Notes: generated from the letters alone by a model not told the origin. A stretch of DNA of 64,000 nt from Salmonella enterica subsp. enterica serovar Typhimurium str. LT2 (GCF_000006945.2 NC_003197.2:2232001-2296000); one strand, 5' to 3'. Positions 45,920 to 56,067 are shown, counted from the stretch's first letter. Numbers and translations: made by a program.

Positions 45920-46318
45920 ATGAGTAAGTCACTGAATATTATCTGGCAATATATACGCGCTTTTGTATTGATTTATGCCTGTTTGTACGCAGGCATTTTT
46001 CTTGCATCACTGCTTCCTATCACTATTCCCGGCAGCATTATCGGGATGTTAATTCTGTTTGTATTGCTGGCGCTGCAAATTCTGCCGGCAAAGTGGGTTA
46101 ACCCCGGCTGTTATGTGCTGATTCGTTATATGGCGTTGCTGTTTGTGCCAATTGGCGTTGGGGTCATGCAATATTTTGACTTACTGCGCGCGCAATTCGG
46201 CCCGGTGGTGGTCTCTTGCGCTATCAGTACGCTGGTCGTTTTTGTGGTCGTAAGCTGGAGTTCACATCTGATACACGGTGAGCGTAAAGTGGTTGGGCAG
46301 AAGGGAACGAAAAAATGA
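45920..46318 (+). CDS. yohJ: YohJ, LrgA-family membrane protein
   Basis: 132 residues from ATG 45920 ([15 protein letters not shown]), the family start. Four membrane helices; LrgA/CidA-like holin-type protein ([19 protein letters not shown]). It overlaps yohK by 4 bp (ATGA). The pair resembles lrgAB; reported roles in related systems are pyruvate transport and control of murein hydrolase export. The function here is not established. Confidence 0.9.
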
Positions 46319-47010
46319 TGACATATATCTGGTGGTCGTTACCGCTGACGCTGGCGGTATTTTTCGCCGCCCGCCGACTGGCGGCGCATTTTAAAATGCC
46401 GTTGCTGAATCCGCTGCTGGTGGCAATGGTAGTCATTATTCCTTTTCTGTTGCTGACCGGTATTCCCTACGAGCACTACTTCAAAGGCAGCGAAGTACTT
46501 AACGATCTGCTGCAACCGGCGGTAGTGGCACTGGCCTATCCCCTTTATGAACAATTGCACCAGATTCGCGCGCGTTGGAAATCCATTATTAGCATCTGTT
46601 TTGTCGGCAGTCTGGTAGCGATGATTACCGGGACATCCGTTGCCTTGCTGATGGGCGCAACGCCTGAAATCGCGGCATCGGTACTGCCTAAATCCGTGAC
46701 TACGCCTATCGCGATGGCGGTGGGCGGCAGCATCGGCGGCATCCCCGCGATCAGCGCGGTATGCGTAATTTTTGTCGGTATTCTGGGCGCGGTGTTTGGC
46801 CACACGCTGTTAAACGCGATGCACATCCGTACTAAGGCCGCACGCGGGCTGGCAATGGGGACCGCCTCACATGCGCTCGGTACTGCGCGCTGTGCCGAGC
46901 TGGATTACCAGGAAGGCGCGTTTAGCTCCCTGGCGCTGGTGATCTGCGGCATTATTACCTCGCTGGTAGCGCCCTTTTTGTTTCCGCTCATTCTGGCGGT
47001 AATGCGCTAA
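46315..47010 (+). CDS. yohK: YohK, LrgB-family membrane protein
   Basis: 231 residues with about seven membrane helices, and LrgB features [20 protein letters not shown] and [12 protein letters not shown]. Translationally coupled to yohJ. Partner of YohJ in a two-part membrane system. Confidence 0.92.
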
Positions 47011-47088
47011 CGACGGGACAAAAGACCGGGTTAAAATTTGCGATACGTCGCGCATTTTTCATTGAAGTTTCACAAGTTGCATAAGCAA

Positions 47089-47131
47089 TGAGATTTAGAT
47101 CACATATTAAGACATAGCAGGCCCGTAAACT
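47089..47131 (+). promoter_or_regulatory. CRP site and -10 box of the cdd promoter
   Basis: TGAGA-N6-TCACA (47089-47104) matches the CRP consensus with one mismatch and is centred about 41 bases ahead of a start near 47138; the -10 box TAAACT is at 47126-47131. A second half-site, TTTCACAAG, lies upstream, as in the E. coli CRP/CytR-controlled cdd promoter. Confidence 0.65.
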
Positions 47132-47163
47132 ACGGTTCCATTACATTGTTATGAGGCAACGCC

Positions 47164-48048
47164 ATGCATCCACGTTTTCAAACTGCTTTTGCCCAGCTTG
47201 CGGATAATTTGCAATCAGCGCTGGCCCCTATCCTGGCGGACCACCATTTTCCCGCCATGCTGACCGCAGAGCAGGTCTCGACGCTTAAAAATACGGCGGG
47301 ACTGGACGAAGACGCGCTGGCTTTCGCACTGTTACCTCTGGCGGCGGCCTGCGCCCGTACCGATTTGTCCCATTTTAACGTCGGCGCGATTGCGCGCGGC
47401 GTTAGCGGCAACTGGTATTTCGGCGCGAATATGGAGTTCCTGGGCGCCACCATGCAACAAACTGTGCATGCTGAACAAAGCGCGATTAGCCACGCCTGGC
47501 TACGCGGCGAAAAAGGGCTCGCCGCCGTCACCGTTAACTACACGCCTTGCGGCCACTGTCGCCAGTTTATGAACGAGCTGAACAGCGGTCTGGATCTGCG
47601 CATTCATCTGCCGGGCCGCGCGCCGCATACGTTACGCGATTATCTGCCTGACGCTTTCGGGCCAAAAGATCTGGAGATCAAAACGCTGCTGATGGACGAG
47701 CAGGATCATGGCTTTACGTTAACGGGCGATACGCTAACGCAAGCGGCGATTACGGCAGCCAATAAGAGCCATATGCCTTATAGCCACTCACCGAGCGGCG
47801 TGGCGCTGGAATGTAAAGATGGCCGTATTTTCACCGGCAGCTATGCGGAAAACGCCGCCTTTAACCCTACGCTTCCCCCGCTGCAAGGCGCGCTAAACCT
47901 GCTGAGTCTCAATGGCTATGACTATGCGGATATTCAGCGCGCGATTCTGGCGGAAAAAGGCGATGCAGCATTAATTCAATGGGATGCCACCGCCGCAACG
48001 CTGAAAGCGTTAGGTTGCCATAATATTGACCGCGTGCTTCTCGGCTAA
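47164..48048 (+). CDS. cdd: Cdd, cytidine deaminase
   Basis: 294 residues, the long dimeric enterobacterial form. HAEQSAI (about residues 102-108, zinc His and catalytic Glu) and PCGHCRQF (about 128-135, two zinc Cys) are in the first domain; the C-terminal domain is the degenerate repeat. It deaminates cytidine and deoxycytidine. Controlled by CRP and probably CytR, see the upstream site. Confidence 0.96.
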
Positions 48049-48056
48049 GCAAATGT

Positions 48057-48089
48057 GCCGGATAGCGACGCACTGGCGTCTTATCCGGC
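48057..48089. repeat. REP element after cdd
   Basis: GCCGGATA (48057-48064) and TATCCGGC (48082-48089) form a REP-type stem with an inner GACGC/GCGTC arm. Confidence 0.75.
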
Positions 48090-48224
48090 CTGACTCTCCT
48101 CTTCCGCGACCCGATACAAGGGAAATCATGCTGAAAATCTCCGCAATCAGACGGCGGTTTCTTGCGCTACGTCTTCGGGTACAGTAGCCTGATCGTACTT
48201 TCATCCTGGTATCGAGTTTCCTGC

Positions 48225-48944
48225 ATGTTAAAGCGCGTGTTTTACAGCCTGTTGGTCCTGGTAGGCTTGCTGCTGTTGACGGTGCTTGGCCTCGATCGGT
48301 GGATGAGCTGGAAAACAGCGCCCTATATCTATGACGAGCTACAGGATCTCCCCTACCGCCAGGTTGGCGTCGTGTTAGGGACAGCCAAATACTATCGCAA
48401 GGGTGTCATTAATCAGTACTATCGTTATCGTATCCAGGGCGCGTTAAACGCTTACAATAGCGGTAAAGTCAATTACCTGCTGCTCAGCGGCGACAATGCC
48501 CTGCAAAGCTATAACGAACCGATGACCATGCGCAAAGACCTTATCGCGGCGGGCGTCGATCCTGCGGACATTGTGCTTGATTACGCTGGCTTCCGTACGC
48601 TTGACTCCATTGTGCGTACCCGCAAAGTGTTTGATACCAACGACTTTATTATCATCACTCAGCGCTTCCACTGCGAACGCGCCTTGTTTATTGCGTTGCA
48701 TATGGGCATTCAGGCGCAGTGTTACGCGGTACCTTCACCCAAAAATATGCTGACAGTGCGCCTGCGCGAATTTGGCGCCCGCTTTAGTGCGCTGGCGGAT
48801 CTCTATATTTTTAAACGCGAACCGCGTTTTTTAGGCCCGCTGGTACCTATTCCCACGCAGCATCAGGTGCCGAATGACGCCCAGGGGTATCCGGCCGTTA
48901 CGCCGGAACAATTGCTTGAACTGGAAAAGAAAAAAGGGAAATGA
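48225..48944 (+). CDS. sanA: SanA, DUF218 membrane-anchored envelope protein
   Basis: 239 residues from ATG 48225 (MLKRVFYSLLVLVGLLLLT). One N-terminal membrane anchor, then a DUF218 domain: GVVLGTAKYYRKG, LLLSGDNALQSYNEP and IITQRFHCERALFIA. In E. coli it affects vancomycin sensitivity at high temperature, i.e. envelope integrity. It is closely followed by yeiS, whose start is just beyond the stop codon. Confidence 0.93.
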   Translation: MLKRVFYSLLVLVGLLLLTVLGLDRWMSWKTAPYIYDELQDLPYRQVGVVLGTAKYYRKGVINQYYRYRIQGALNAYNSGKVNYLLLSGDNALQSYNEPMTMRKDLIAAGVDPADIVLDYAGFRTLDSIVRTRKVFDTNDFIIITQRFHCERALFIALHMGIQAQCYAVPSPKNMLTVRLREFGARFSALADLYIFKREPRFLGPLVPIPTQHQVPNDAQGYPAVTPEQLLELEKKKGK

Positions 48945-48946
48945 TC

Positions 48947-49186
48947 ATGGATGTACAGACGATATTTGTCATATTAGCCTTTCTGCTACTCCCGCTTTTT
49001 TGCTTCCGTGAGGCCTGGAAAGGCTGGCGAACCGGCGCGGTAGATAAAGTTGTCAAAAATGCGCGAAAACCGGTTTATGTCTATCGCCATGCCGATCCCG
49101 TACAATATTGGTCTTATCTTTTTCTTTATACCGGTTGCGGTTTTTTATTTACTGGAATGATTATTTATCTTCTTTTTTATCGTTAA
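48947..49186 (+). CDS. yeiS: YeiS, small DUF2542 membrane protein
   Basis: 79 residues. Two starts are possible: ATG 48941, overlapping the sanA stop, and ATG 48947. The second has GGGA at a 7-base spacing and matches the known protein start, so I chose it. Two membrane helices, at the N- and C-terminus, flank a polar middle (CFREAWKGWRTGAVDK). Function unknown; likely cotranscribed with sanA. Confidence 0.85.
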   Translation: MDVQTIFVILAFLLLPLFCFREAWKGWRTGAVDKVVKNARKPVYVYRHADPVQYWSYLFLYTGCGFLFTGMIIYLLFYR

Positions 49187-49272
49187 TCTATTTATTATCC
49201 CTTTAAAATTGAGAATAGTTATTATTATGATATAAGGAACAAATGCTGTTTTGCATTCTGGTTTCATTTTTT

Positions 49273-49288
49273 TGTGAATTCTTTCACA
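49273..49288 (+). promoter_or_regulatory. Perfect CRP site upstream of preTA
   Basis: TGTGA-ATTCTT-TCACA, a perfect consensus dyad, lies 103-118 bases before the preT ATG. With a class II spacing the -10 would be about TAGGCT (49310-49315) and the start near 49322. The rest of the 204-bp gap (49187-49390) is T-rich without other features. Confidence 0.65.
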
Positions 49289-49390
49289 GAATACCCTTCT
49301 TTCAATGCTTAGGCTGGCGGTAGATTTTAGATCATTAAAACGCGTTATTTGCGTTTCGCCTTAATTTATTCAAGCATTAAGGAAGATTAT

Positions 49391-50632
49391 ATGCCGCAAC
49401 AAAATTATCTGGATGAACTCACGCCTGGTTTTACGCCATTACTGGCAATAAAAGAGGCTTCACGTTGTTTATTATGTCACGATGCGCCCTGTAGTCAGGC
49501 TTGCCCGGCGCAAACCGATCCGGGGAAATTTATTCGTTCTATTTACTTTCGCAATTTTAAAGGCGCAGCGGAAACTATCCGGGAAAATAATGCGCTTGGC
49601 GCCGTCTGCGCCAGAGTCTGTCCGACGGAAAAATTATGCCAGCGCGGATGTACACGTTCCGGGATAGATAAACCTATTGATATTGCACGCCTGCAACGTT
49701 TTATTACCGATTTTGAACAGCAGACTGCCATGCAGATTTATCAGCCCGGGAGTAAAACACGCGGGAAAGTCGCGATTATTGGCGCGGGTCCGGCAGGTTT
49801 GCAGGCAAGCGTGACGCTCACGCATTTAGGCTATGACGTCACCATTTACGAAAAACAGCCGCAGCCCGGCGGATGGCTGCGTCACGGCATCCCGGCATTT
49901 CGTCTGCCGCAAAGCGTACTCGATCAGGAAATTGCCCGCATTGTAGAAATGGGCGTCAATATTAAATGTAATTGTGAGGTGGGCGGGTCGCTATCGCTTG
50001 CGCAACTCAAAGCCGAATATCGCGCCGTGCTGATGACCGTCGGGATGTCCTGTGGCTCTGGTTTACCGTTATTTGAGCAAGCCAGTCACGTAGAGATTGC
50101 CGTTGATTTTTTACAGCGCGCCCGTCAGGCCGACGGCGATATTAGCGTTCCGCGTAGCGCATTAATTATTGGCGGCGGCGACGTAGCGATGGATGTCGCC
50201 AGTACGTTAAAAATTCTCGGCTGCCCTTCCGTCACCTGCGTGGCGCGGGAAGAATTAGCCGAATTCCCCGCCAGCGAAAAAGAATTTACCAGCACGCAGG
50301 CATTAGGCGTATCGATTATTGATGGCTTTACGCCTGTCGCCGTCAGCGGAAATAAAGTGACCTTCCACCATGTACGCCACTCAGGAGAACTGACGCTGGA
50401 AGCGGAAAATATTATTTTGGCCGTGGGGCAGCACGCGCGACTGGATACCTTTGCGGAGATAAAAGCGCAGCATAATATTATCGACACGCATAATTATCAA
50501 ACCGACGACCCGGCGATCTTTGCCGCTGGCGATATTGTTAAAGGTGATAAGACCGTCGTTTATGCGGTAAAAACCGGAAAAGAAGCCGCTCAGGCTATTC
50601 ATCATTATTTAGAGGAGGCCTGCTCATGTTAA
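49391..50632 (+). CDS. preT: PreT, NAD-dependent dihydropyrimidine dehydrogenase subunit
   Basis: 413 residues from ATG 49391 ([14 protein letters not shown]) with AAGGAAG upstream. The N-terminal Fe-S region has [16 protein letters not shown] and [15 protein letters not shown] (about residues 30-98), followed by FAD ([11 protein letters not shown]) and NAD ([12 protein letters not shown]) Rossmann motifs. With PreA it reduces uracil and thymine to dihydropyrimidines, like the N-terminal part of mammalian DPD. It overlaps preA by 7 bp. Confidence 0.95.
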
Positions 50633-51861
50633 CAAAAGATTTGTCTGTTACCTTTTGCGGCGTTAAGTTTCCCAATCCGTTTTGTCTTTCTTCTTCTCCG
50701 GTAGGCAATTGTTATGAGATGTGCGCCAAAGCCTATGATACCGGCTGGGGCGGGATCGTTTTTAAAACCATTGGTTTTTTTATTGCCAACGAAGTCTCTC
50801 CACGTTTTGATCACCTGACGAAAGAAGATACCGGTTTTATTGGCTTCAAAAACATGGAGCAAATTGCTGAGCATCCGCTGGAAGAGAATCTGGCCGCCAT
50901 TCGACGGCTAAAACAGGATTATCCGGATAAGGTGCTGATTGCTTCCATCATGGGAGAAAATGAACAGCAGTGGCAGGAACTGGCGCGTCTGGTTGAAGAA
51001 GCCGGCGCGGATATGATTGAGTGTAACTTCTCTTGCCCGCAGATGACCTCGCACGCCATGGGAAGCGATGTAGGGCAAAGCCCGGAACTGGTTGAAAAAT
51101 ACTGCCGCGCCGTAAAACGCGGTTCATCTTTGCCAATGCTGGCGAAAATGACGCCGAATATTGGCGATATGTGCGAAGTCGCGCTGGCCGCCAAACGCGG
51201 CGGAGCCGACGGTATCGCCACCATCAACACCGTGAAATCCATTACTAACATCGACCTGAACCGCAAAATCGGGATGCCGGTGGTTAACGGTAAATCCAGT
51301 ATCTCCGGTTATTCAGGAAAAGCGGTGAAACCCATTGCGCTGCGTTTTATCCAGCAGTTGCGAATGCACCCTGAACTGCGCGATTTCCCGATTAGCGGTA
51401 TCGGCGGCATTGAAACCTGGGAAGACGCTGCCGAATTTCTGCTGCTGGGCGCGGCGACCCTACAGGTGACGACAGGCATTATGCAATACGGTTATCGCAT
51501 TGTAGAAGATATGGCGAGCGGCCTCAGCCACTATCTGGCCGATCAGGGATTTGCCTCATTACAGGAGATGATCGGGCTGGCGAATGGCAATATTATCCCG
51601 GCGGAAGACCTGGATCGCAGCTATATCGTCTATCCGCGGATTAATCAGGAGAAATGCGTCGGCTGCGGACGTTGCTATATCTCCTGCTATGACGGCGGTC
51701 ATCAGGCGATGGAGTGGGATGAACACAGCCGCACGCCGCATTGCAATACGGAAAAATGCGTCGGTTGTCTGCTGTGCGGTCATGTCTGCCCGGTCGCCTG
51801 TATTGATTTAGGCGAGGTCAAATTTAAAAAAGGCGAAAAAGAGCACGCGTTAACACTGTAG
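50626..51861 (+). CDS. preA: PreA, dihydropyrimidine dehydrogenase catalytic subunit
   Basis: 411 residues: FMN TIM barrel of the dihydroorotate-dehydrogenase class ([20 protein letters not shown] with the active-site Cys region; [14 protein letters not shown]) and two C-terminal 4Fe-4S motifs, [11 protein letters not shown] and [11 protein letters not shown] (about residues 341-389). The pair PreT/PreA matches the two halves of eukaryotic DPD. Lies between a CRP-like preT promoter and a REP hairpin. Confidence 0.95.
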
Positions 51862-51875
51862 CTCTCGGTATGAAG

Positions 51876-51902
51876 CCCGGCGCGCAGTTTCGCTGCGCCG
51901 GG
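51876..51902. repeat. REP-like hairpin between preA and mglC
   Basis: CCCGGCGCGCAG and CTGCGCCGGG arms with a 5-base loop between two convergent genes; likely ends or protects both messages. Confidence 0.6.
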
Positions 51903-51935
51903 TTATCTGATAAGCAAGGCAATAGGTCTGGATAA

Positions 51936-52946
51936 CTACTTCTTACGCGCGTATTTCAGCGAGTCCAGCGCCACGGCGAAAATGATAATGCCGCCTTTGA
52001 TAATGTACTGCCAGTACGGGTTTACCCCGATATAGGTCAGGCCGTAGTTGATGACGGTAAAGATAATGACGCCGGTCACCACGCCGAAGACCGTACCCAC
52101 TCCGCCGCTAAACGATACGCCCCCGACCACGCACGCGGCAATCGCATCCAGTTCATACATAAAGCCGAGGTTGTTGGTGGCAGAACCAATACGCCCTGCT
52201 TCCAGTAAGCCGCCGAAGGCATAAAACACGCCGGAGAGCGCATAAATCATCAGCAGGTTCAGCGCCACGTTTACGCCAGAAACTTTCGCCGCTTCCGGGT
52301 TGCCGCCAATAGCAAAAATGTTTTTACCAAAACGGGTCTTATTCCACAGCACCCAGACAAACGCTACCGCAATCAGAGCGTAAAAGGTGATGTATGAGAG
52401 CCGGAAACTGCCCATCGCCACAAAGCCCTGTGCAAAGGTGGAAAAGCCGCTGTCAAAGCCGGAAATGGGCGAAGCGCCGACAAAGTCATAGTAAAGGGAG
52501 TTGATCCCATAAACGATAATCATCGTGCCAAGCGTGGTAATAAACGGCGTCACGTTCAGGTAAGCAATGATGATGCCGTTCACCAAGCCAATCACCGCGC
52601 CAATCGCGCAGACAATCAGGATGACCAGCGCAATCGGCATGGTCGCCATTTCCGGAAACACTTTATTGGCGTTTTCCATTGATTGCAGTAATGTTGCCGC
52701 CACGACCGCCGCCAGCCCTACCTGACGCCCCGCCGACAGATCTGTCCCCTGGGTGACGATGAGTCCCGCCACGCCCAGCGCGATAATAATACGTACCGAA
52801 GATTGCGTCAGAATATTACTTAAATTCAGCAAACTTAAAAAAGTCGGGTCCTGGAAAATAATAATCGCCAGCAACACTAAAAGAACGACGTAAATTCCGC
52901 CCTCTTTCAGCCAGGTCAAAAAGCTTTTCTTGTTTAACGCACTCAT
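51936..52946 (-). CDS. mglC: MglC, galactose/methyl-galactoside ABC permease
   Basis: 336 residues with about ten hydrophobic segments, of the RbsC/MglC type (SLLNLSNILTQSSVRIIIALG; GGNPEAAKVSGVNV). Third gene of mglBAC, 15 bp after mglA. Forms the homodimeric membrane channel of the galactose importer. Confidence 0.96.
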   Translation of the reverse strand: MSALNKKSFLTWLKEGGIYVVLLVLLAIIIFQDPTFLSLLNLSNILTQSSVRIIIALGVAGLIVTQGTDLSAGRQVGLAAVVAATLLQSMENANKVFPEMATMPIALVILIVCAIGAVIGLVNGIIIAYLNVTPFITTLGTMIIVYGINSLYYDFVGASPISGFDSGFSTFAQGFVAMGSFRLSYITFYALIAVAFVWVLWNKTRFGKNIFAIGGNPEAAKVSGVNVALNLLMIYALSGVFYAFGGLLEAGRIGSATNNLGFMYELDAIAACVVGGVSFSGGVGTVFGVVTGVIIFTVINYGLTYIGVNPYWQYIIKGGIIIFAVALDSLKYARKK

Positions 52947-52961
52947 AAGGAGCCCCTGATC

Positions 52962-54482
52962 TTAAAGGTGCAAAGAAGCAAGACGCAAAATTTCGTTTTG
53001 CGTTGTTGTTTTAGTATCGACAATGCCGGAAACGAGACCGTTACTCATCACCAGGATACGATCGGTAATCCCTAACAGCTCCGGCATTTCAGAAGAGATA
53101 ATGATGATCCCCTTGCCTTTTTTCGCCAGTTCCGCAATAAGCTGATAAATTTCAAATTTTGCGCCGACATCAATGCCGCGGGTCGGTTCGTCCAGCATTA
53201 ATATTTCCGGCTGCGTTAATAGCCAGCGACCAATGATCACCTTTTGCTGATTGCCGCCGGAAAGCGAACCAATTTGCGTGCGATGCCCCGGCGTTTTTAC
53301 CCGCATGGAATCAATGACCCATTGGGTGTCGCTTTTCATCCGGGAATTATCCAGTAACCCCACTTTATTTTTATAATTACGGATATTCGAAATTAATGAG
53401 TTAAATCCGATATCCAGATAGGCGTAAATTCCGGTGGAACGACGCTCTTCCGTCACCAGCGCAAAACCGTGGTTAATCGCTTCGTTCGCAGTGTGATTAT
53501 TAATTTTCTTGCCATGTAAAGTGATTGTCCCGGACGACTTCTCACGAATGCCAAACAGCGTTTCGACGATATCGGTACGCTTTGCCCCAACCAGACCGGC
53601 AATGCCCAGAATTTCGCCCTTGTGCAAATCAAAGGAGACATCGCGAATGGAAGGCTGACGCAGCGAGGTCAGGTGACGGACCTCCAGAATCACGTCGCCC
53701 GGCTTATTTTCTTTATCCGGGAAACGCTGGTTCAGGGAACGCCCGACCATCATCGCAATGATCTTATCCATATCCAGCCCTTCCAGCGGCTGGGTGGCAA
53801 TCCACTGACCGTCGCGCAAAATAGTAATTTCATCGCACAATTGAAAAATTTCTTCCATTTTATGCGAGATATAAACAATACCGCAGCCGCGTTCTTTCAG
53901 CTTGCGAATAATCGTGAACAGATGATTAACCTCTTTCTCAGTTAACGATGAGGTCGGTTCATCCATAATAACGATCTTAGCGTTATAGGAAAACGCCTTC
54001 GCAATTTCGATCATCTGCATTTGCGAAACGGATAACGTTCCTACGCGCGCGCGTGGGTCAATATCGATATCCAGTTCATCAAATATCGCTTTGGTATCCT
54101 GGTACATTTTATCCTGGTCGACAAACATACCTTTGGTGGGATAACGTCCCAGCCACATGTTATCCATGACCGAACGTTGTAATACCAGGTTTAACTCCTG
54201 GTGTACCATCGAAATCCCATTCTCCAGCGCTTCTTTCGCCGAATGGAAGTCCACTTCTTTTCCCTGAAATACAATGCTGCCGGAATCTTTTTGGTAAATA
54301 CCGAAAAGACATTTTAATAATGTTGATTTGCCTGCGCCGTTTTCGCCCATTAATGCATGAATAGAGTGCGGACGAACGTTTAAGTTGACATTATCAAGCG
54401 CTTTCACGCCGGGAAATGATTTGTTAATGCCACGCATTTCCAACAAATATTCACCCGACGGCGGAGAAATCGTGCTGCCCAT
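52962..54482 (-). CDS. mglA: MglA, galactose/methyl-galactoside ABC ATPase
   Basis: 506 residues with two fused ABC domains. The first has a normal Walker A (GENGAGKST) and VSQMQMIEIAKA signature; the second has a degenerate Walker A (GLVGAKRTD) and a good SGGNQQKV signature, as in all sugar importers of this class. The stretch from mglB holds a REP unit and a hairpin, which usually keep the mglB part of the message abundant. Confidence 0.96.
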   Translation of the reverse strand: MGSTISPPSGEYLLEMRGINKSFPGVKALDNVNLNVRPHSIHALMGENGAGKSTLLKCLFGIYQKDSGSIVFQGKEVDFHSAKEALENGISMVHQELNLVLQRSVMDNMWLGRYPTKGMFVDQDKMYQDTKAIFDELDIDIDPRARVGTLSVSQMQMIEIAKAFSYNAKIVIMDEPTSSLTEKEVNHLFTIIRKLKERGCGIVYISHKMEEIFQLCDEITILRDGQWIATQPLEGLDMDKIIAMMVGRSLNQRFPDKENKPGDVILEVRHLTSLRQPSIRDVSFDLHKGEILGIAGLVGAKRTDIVETLFGIREKSSGTITLHGKKINNHTANEAINHGFALVTEERRSTGIYAYLDIGFNSLISNIRNYKNKVGLLDNSRMKSDTQWVIDSMRVKTPGHRTQIGSLSGGNQQKVIIGRWLLTQPEILMLDEPTRGIDVGAKFEIYQLIAELAKKGKGIIIISSEMPELLGITDRILVMSNGLVSGIVDTKTTTQNEILRLASLHL

Positions 54483-54519
54483 AATGATACCCTGTCGGCC
54501 TTTTTAATTATGACTATCC

Positions 54520-54562
54520 GCGCCGGATGGCAAAAGAAATACGTTATCCGGTCTGCGGCGCG
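54520..54562. repeat. REP unit between mglB and mglA
   Basis: GCGCCGGATGGC at the left and ATCCGG...GGCGC at the right form an imperfect REP stem. Together with the hairpin next to mglB it lies inside the mglBAC message. Confidence 0.65.
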
Positions 54563-54581
54563 TCACCCTTCCACGGTTTCA

Positions 54582-54602
54582 GGGCGCAACAAAATTGCGC
54601 CC
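54582..54602 (-). terminator. Hairpin just after mglB
   Basis: Perfect 8-bp arms GGGCGCAA (54582-54589) and TTGCGCCC (54595-54602) with a 5-base loop, 14 bases past the mglB stop. No T-tract follows, so this is more likely a 3'-end barrier that lets mglB be more abundant than mglAC. Confidence 0.6.
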
Positions 54603-54615
54603 ACAGACGGAAAAG

Positions 54616-55614
54616 TTATTTTTGGGTAAATTCGCTCAGATTGTCTTTGTCCACGCCGACATAAGGCACGCGCACGATTTTGTTCTCAATCTTCCAGCTG
54701 GTGCCGTCAGCCGCGCCCTTGCCTTCGGCGAGGTTTTTCGCCAGATCGAATGTCGCTTTCGCCTGATTGTTGGCGTCATTCAGTACCGTACCGGCCATCG
54801 CGCCCGATTTCACCAGCGCCAGGGCTTCCGGTAACGCATCGACGCCAAAGACCGGAATCGACGATTTATTATGCGCTTTCAGCGCCTCTACCGCGCCCAT
54901 CGCCATCGCATCGTTATTCGCGATAACCACTTCAATCTTGTTAGCGTTCGGGCCAGACAGCCAGGCATCCATCTTATCTTTTGCCTGCGCGGTATCCCAC
55001 ATAGCGGTGTCTAACGCCAGTTGCTCGGTCTGAATACCTTTATCATTTAACTCTTTCACCACATACGTCGTACGGGCTTCAGCATCCGGGTGCCCCGGCT
55101 CGCCTTTCAGCAGAACATACTGAATTTTACCGTCTTTATTCAGATCCCAACCCTGATTCGCCTGCCAGTGTTTGGCAATCAAGTCGCCCTGAATCACACC
55201 GGATTCTTTAGAGTCAGTCCCGACATAATACGCCTTGTCATAGCTGTCCAGCGCTTTGCGGGAAGGCTCTTTGTTAAAGAACACCACCGGCACATTTTGC
55301 CCGCGCGCTTTCTCAATCACCGTACCGGCGGCTGCCGGGTCGACCAGGTTAATCGCCAGAGCTTTAACCCCTTTCGCCAATAAAACGTCAATTTGATCAT
55401 TCTGTTTGGACTGATCGTTTTGCGAGTCATTCATCAGTAGCTGAACATCCGGCGCGGATTTGCCATCTTTTTCAATAGCCTTACGCACCACGGACATAAA
55501 GTTATCGTCATATTTATAAATCGTCACGCCAATACGAGTATCAGCCGCGTGCGCGTGCGCGCCGAATAACAGACTTGCCATCACGGCAGAAAGGGTCAGT
55601 ACCTTCTTATTCAT
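54616..55614 (-). CDS. mglB: MglB, periplasmic galactose/glucose-binding protein
   Basis: 332 residues with a signal peptide (about 1-23, cut after AHA). Classic galactose-binding protein: VTIYKYDDNFM, and the EF-hand-like Ca2+ loop DLNKDGKIQ (about residues 157-165). It feeds the MglAC importer and the Trg chemoreceptor. First gene of the operon; its 5' leader is unusually long (see the element at 55709-55914). Confidence 0.97.
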   Translation of the reverse strand: MNKKVLTLSAVMASLLFGAHAHAADTRIGVTIYKYDDNFMSVVRKAIEKDGKSAPDVQLLMNDSQNDQSKQNDQIDVLLAKGVKALAINLVDPAAAGTVIEKARGQNVPVVFFNKEPSRKALDSYDKAYYVGTDSKESGVIQGDLIAKHWQANQGWDLNKDGKIQYVLLKGEPGHPDAEARTTYVVKELNDKGIQTEQLALDTAMWDTAQAKDKMDAWLSGPNANKIEVVIANNDAMAMGAVEALKAHNKSSIPVFGVDALPEALALVKSGAMAGTVLNDANNQAKATFDLAKNLAEGKGAADGTSWKIENKIVRVPYVGVDKDNLSEFTQK

Positions 55615-55708
55615 GGTAGCTCCGGTTTTATTATGTAGGGTATAGCGTAAAAAAATGCCCGGCTGTTCAGCACGTTAACGCGTGTTACTGAACGCCGAAG
55701 CGTATTTA

Positions 55709-55914
55709 GAGCCTATCCCACCAGGCGTTATTGGCGCAGCCAGTTTGGACACGGACAGCGCGCAAAAACCGGAGCGTACACGTAGTACGTGAGGTTTGAC
55801 TCGCTACGCTCGCCCTTCGGGCCGCCGCTAGCGGCGTTCAAAACGCTAACGCGTTTTGGCGAGCACTGCCCAGGTCCAAAATGGCAAGTAAAATAGCCCT
55901 AATGGGATAAGCTC
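55709..55914. mobile_element. MITE-like imperfect palindromic repeat element (206 bp)
   Basis: The ends are inverted copies: GAGCCTATCCCACCAGG at the left, and the complement of the right end reads GAGCTTATCCCATTAGG. The similarity goes deeper: GTTTGGACACGGACAGCGC on the left matches TTTTGGACCTGGGCAGTGC read inward from the right. The centre is rich in short dyads (ACGTAGTACGT, GCCGCTAGCGGC, AAAACGCTAACGCGTTTT). No protein frame. The structure is that of an ERIC-like intergenic repeat or a non-autonomous transposon remnant; I recall similar sequences in other enterobacterial genomes but cannot check. Confidence 0.75.
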
Positions 55915-56040
55915 TTATTCAACTCTTTATTTTTGTCCGGTAGTCGCGGGATATTGTGATAACGGTTTTTATAAGCGAAATACCCCAGCAAAACTGACAA
56001 CTAACTGTTACACGTTAGTTACAGTGCGACAAACGTTGTC

Positions 56041-56046
56041 ATCATA
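56041..56046 (-). promoter_or_regulatory. -10 box of the mglBAC promoter
   Basis: Minus-strand TATGAT, at the spacing expected for a class II CRP promoter whose CRP site is centred at 56075.5. Predicted start about 56034. Confidence 0.6.
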
Positions 56047-56067
56047 GCTATCACAATGTTAATAAAC

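Noticed and set aside
55709..55914. Reading the palindromic element as a small-RNA gene
   Set aside because: No separate promoter or T-tract terminator could be identified inside it; treated as a repeat element that would be transcribed as part of the mgl leader.
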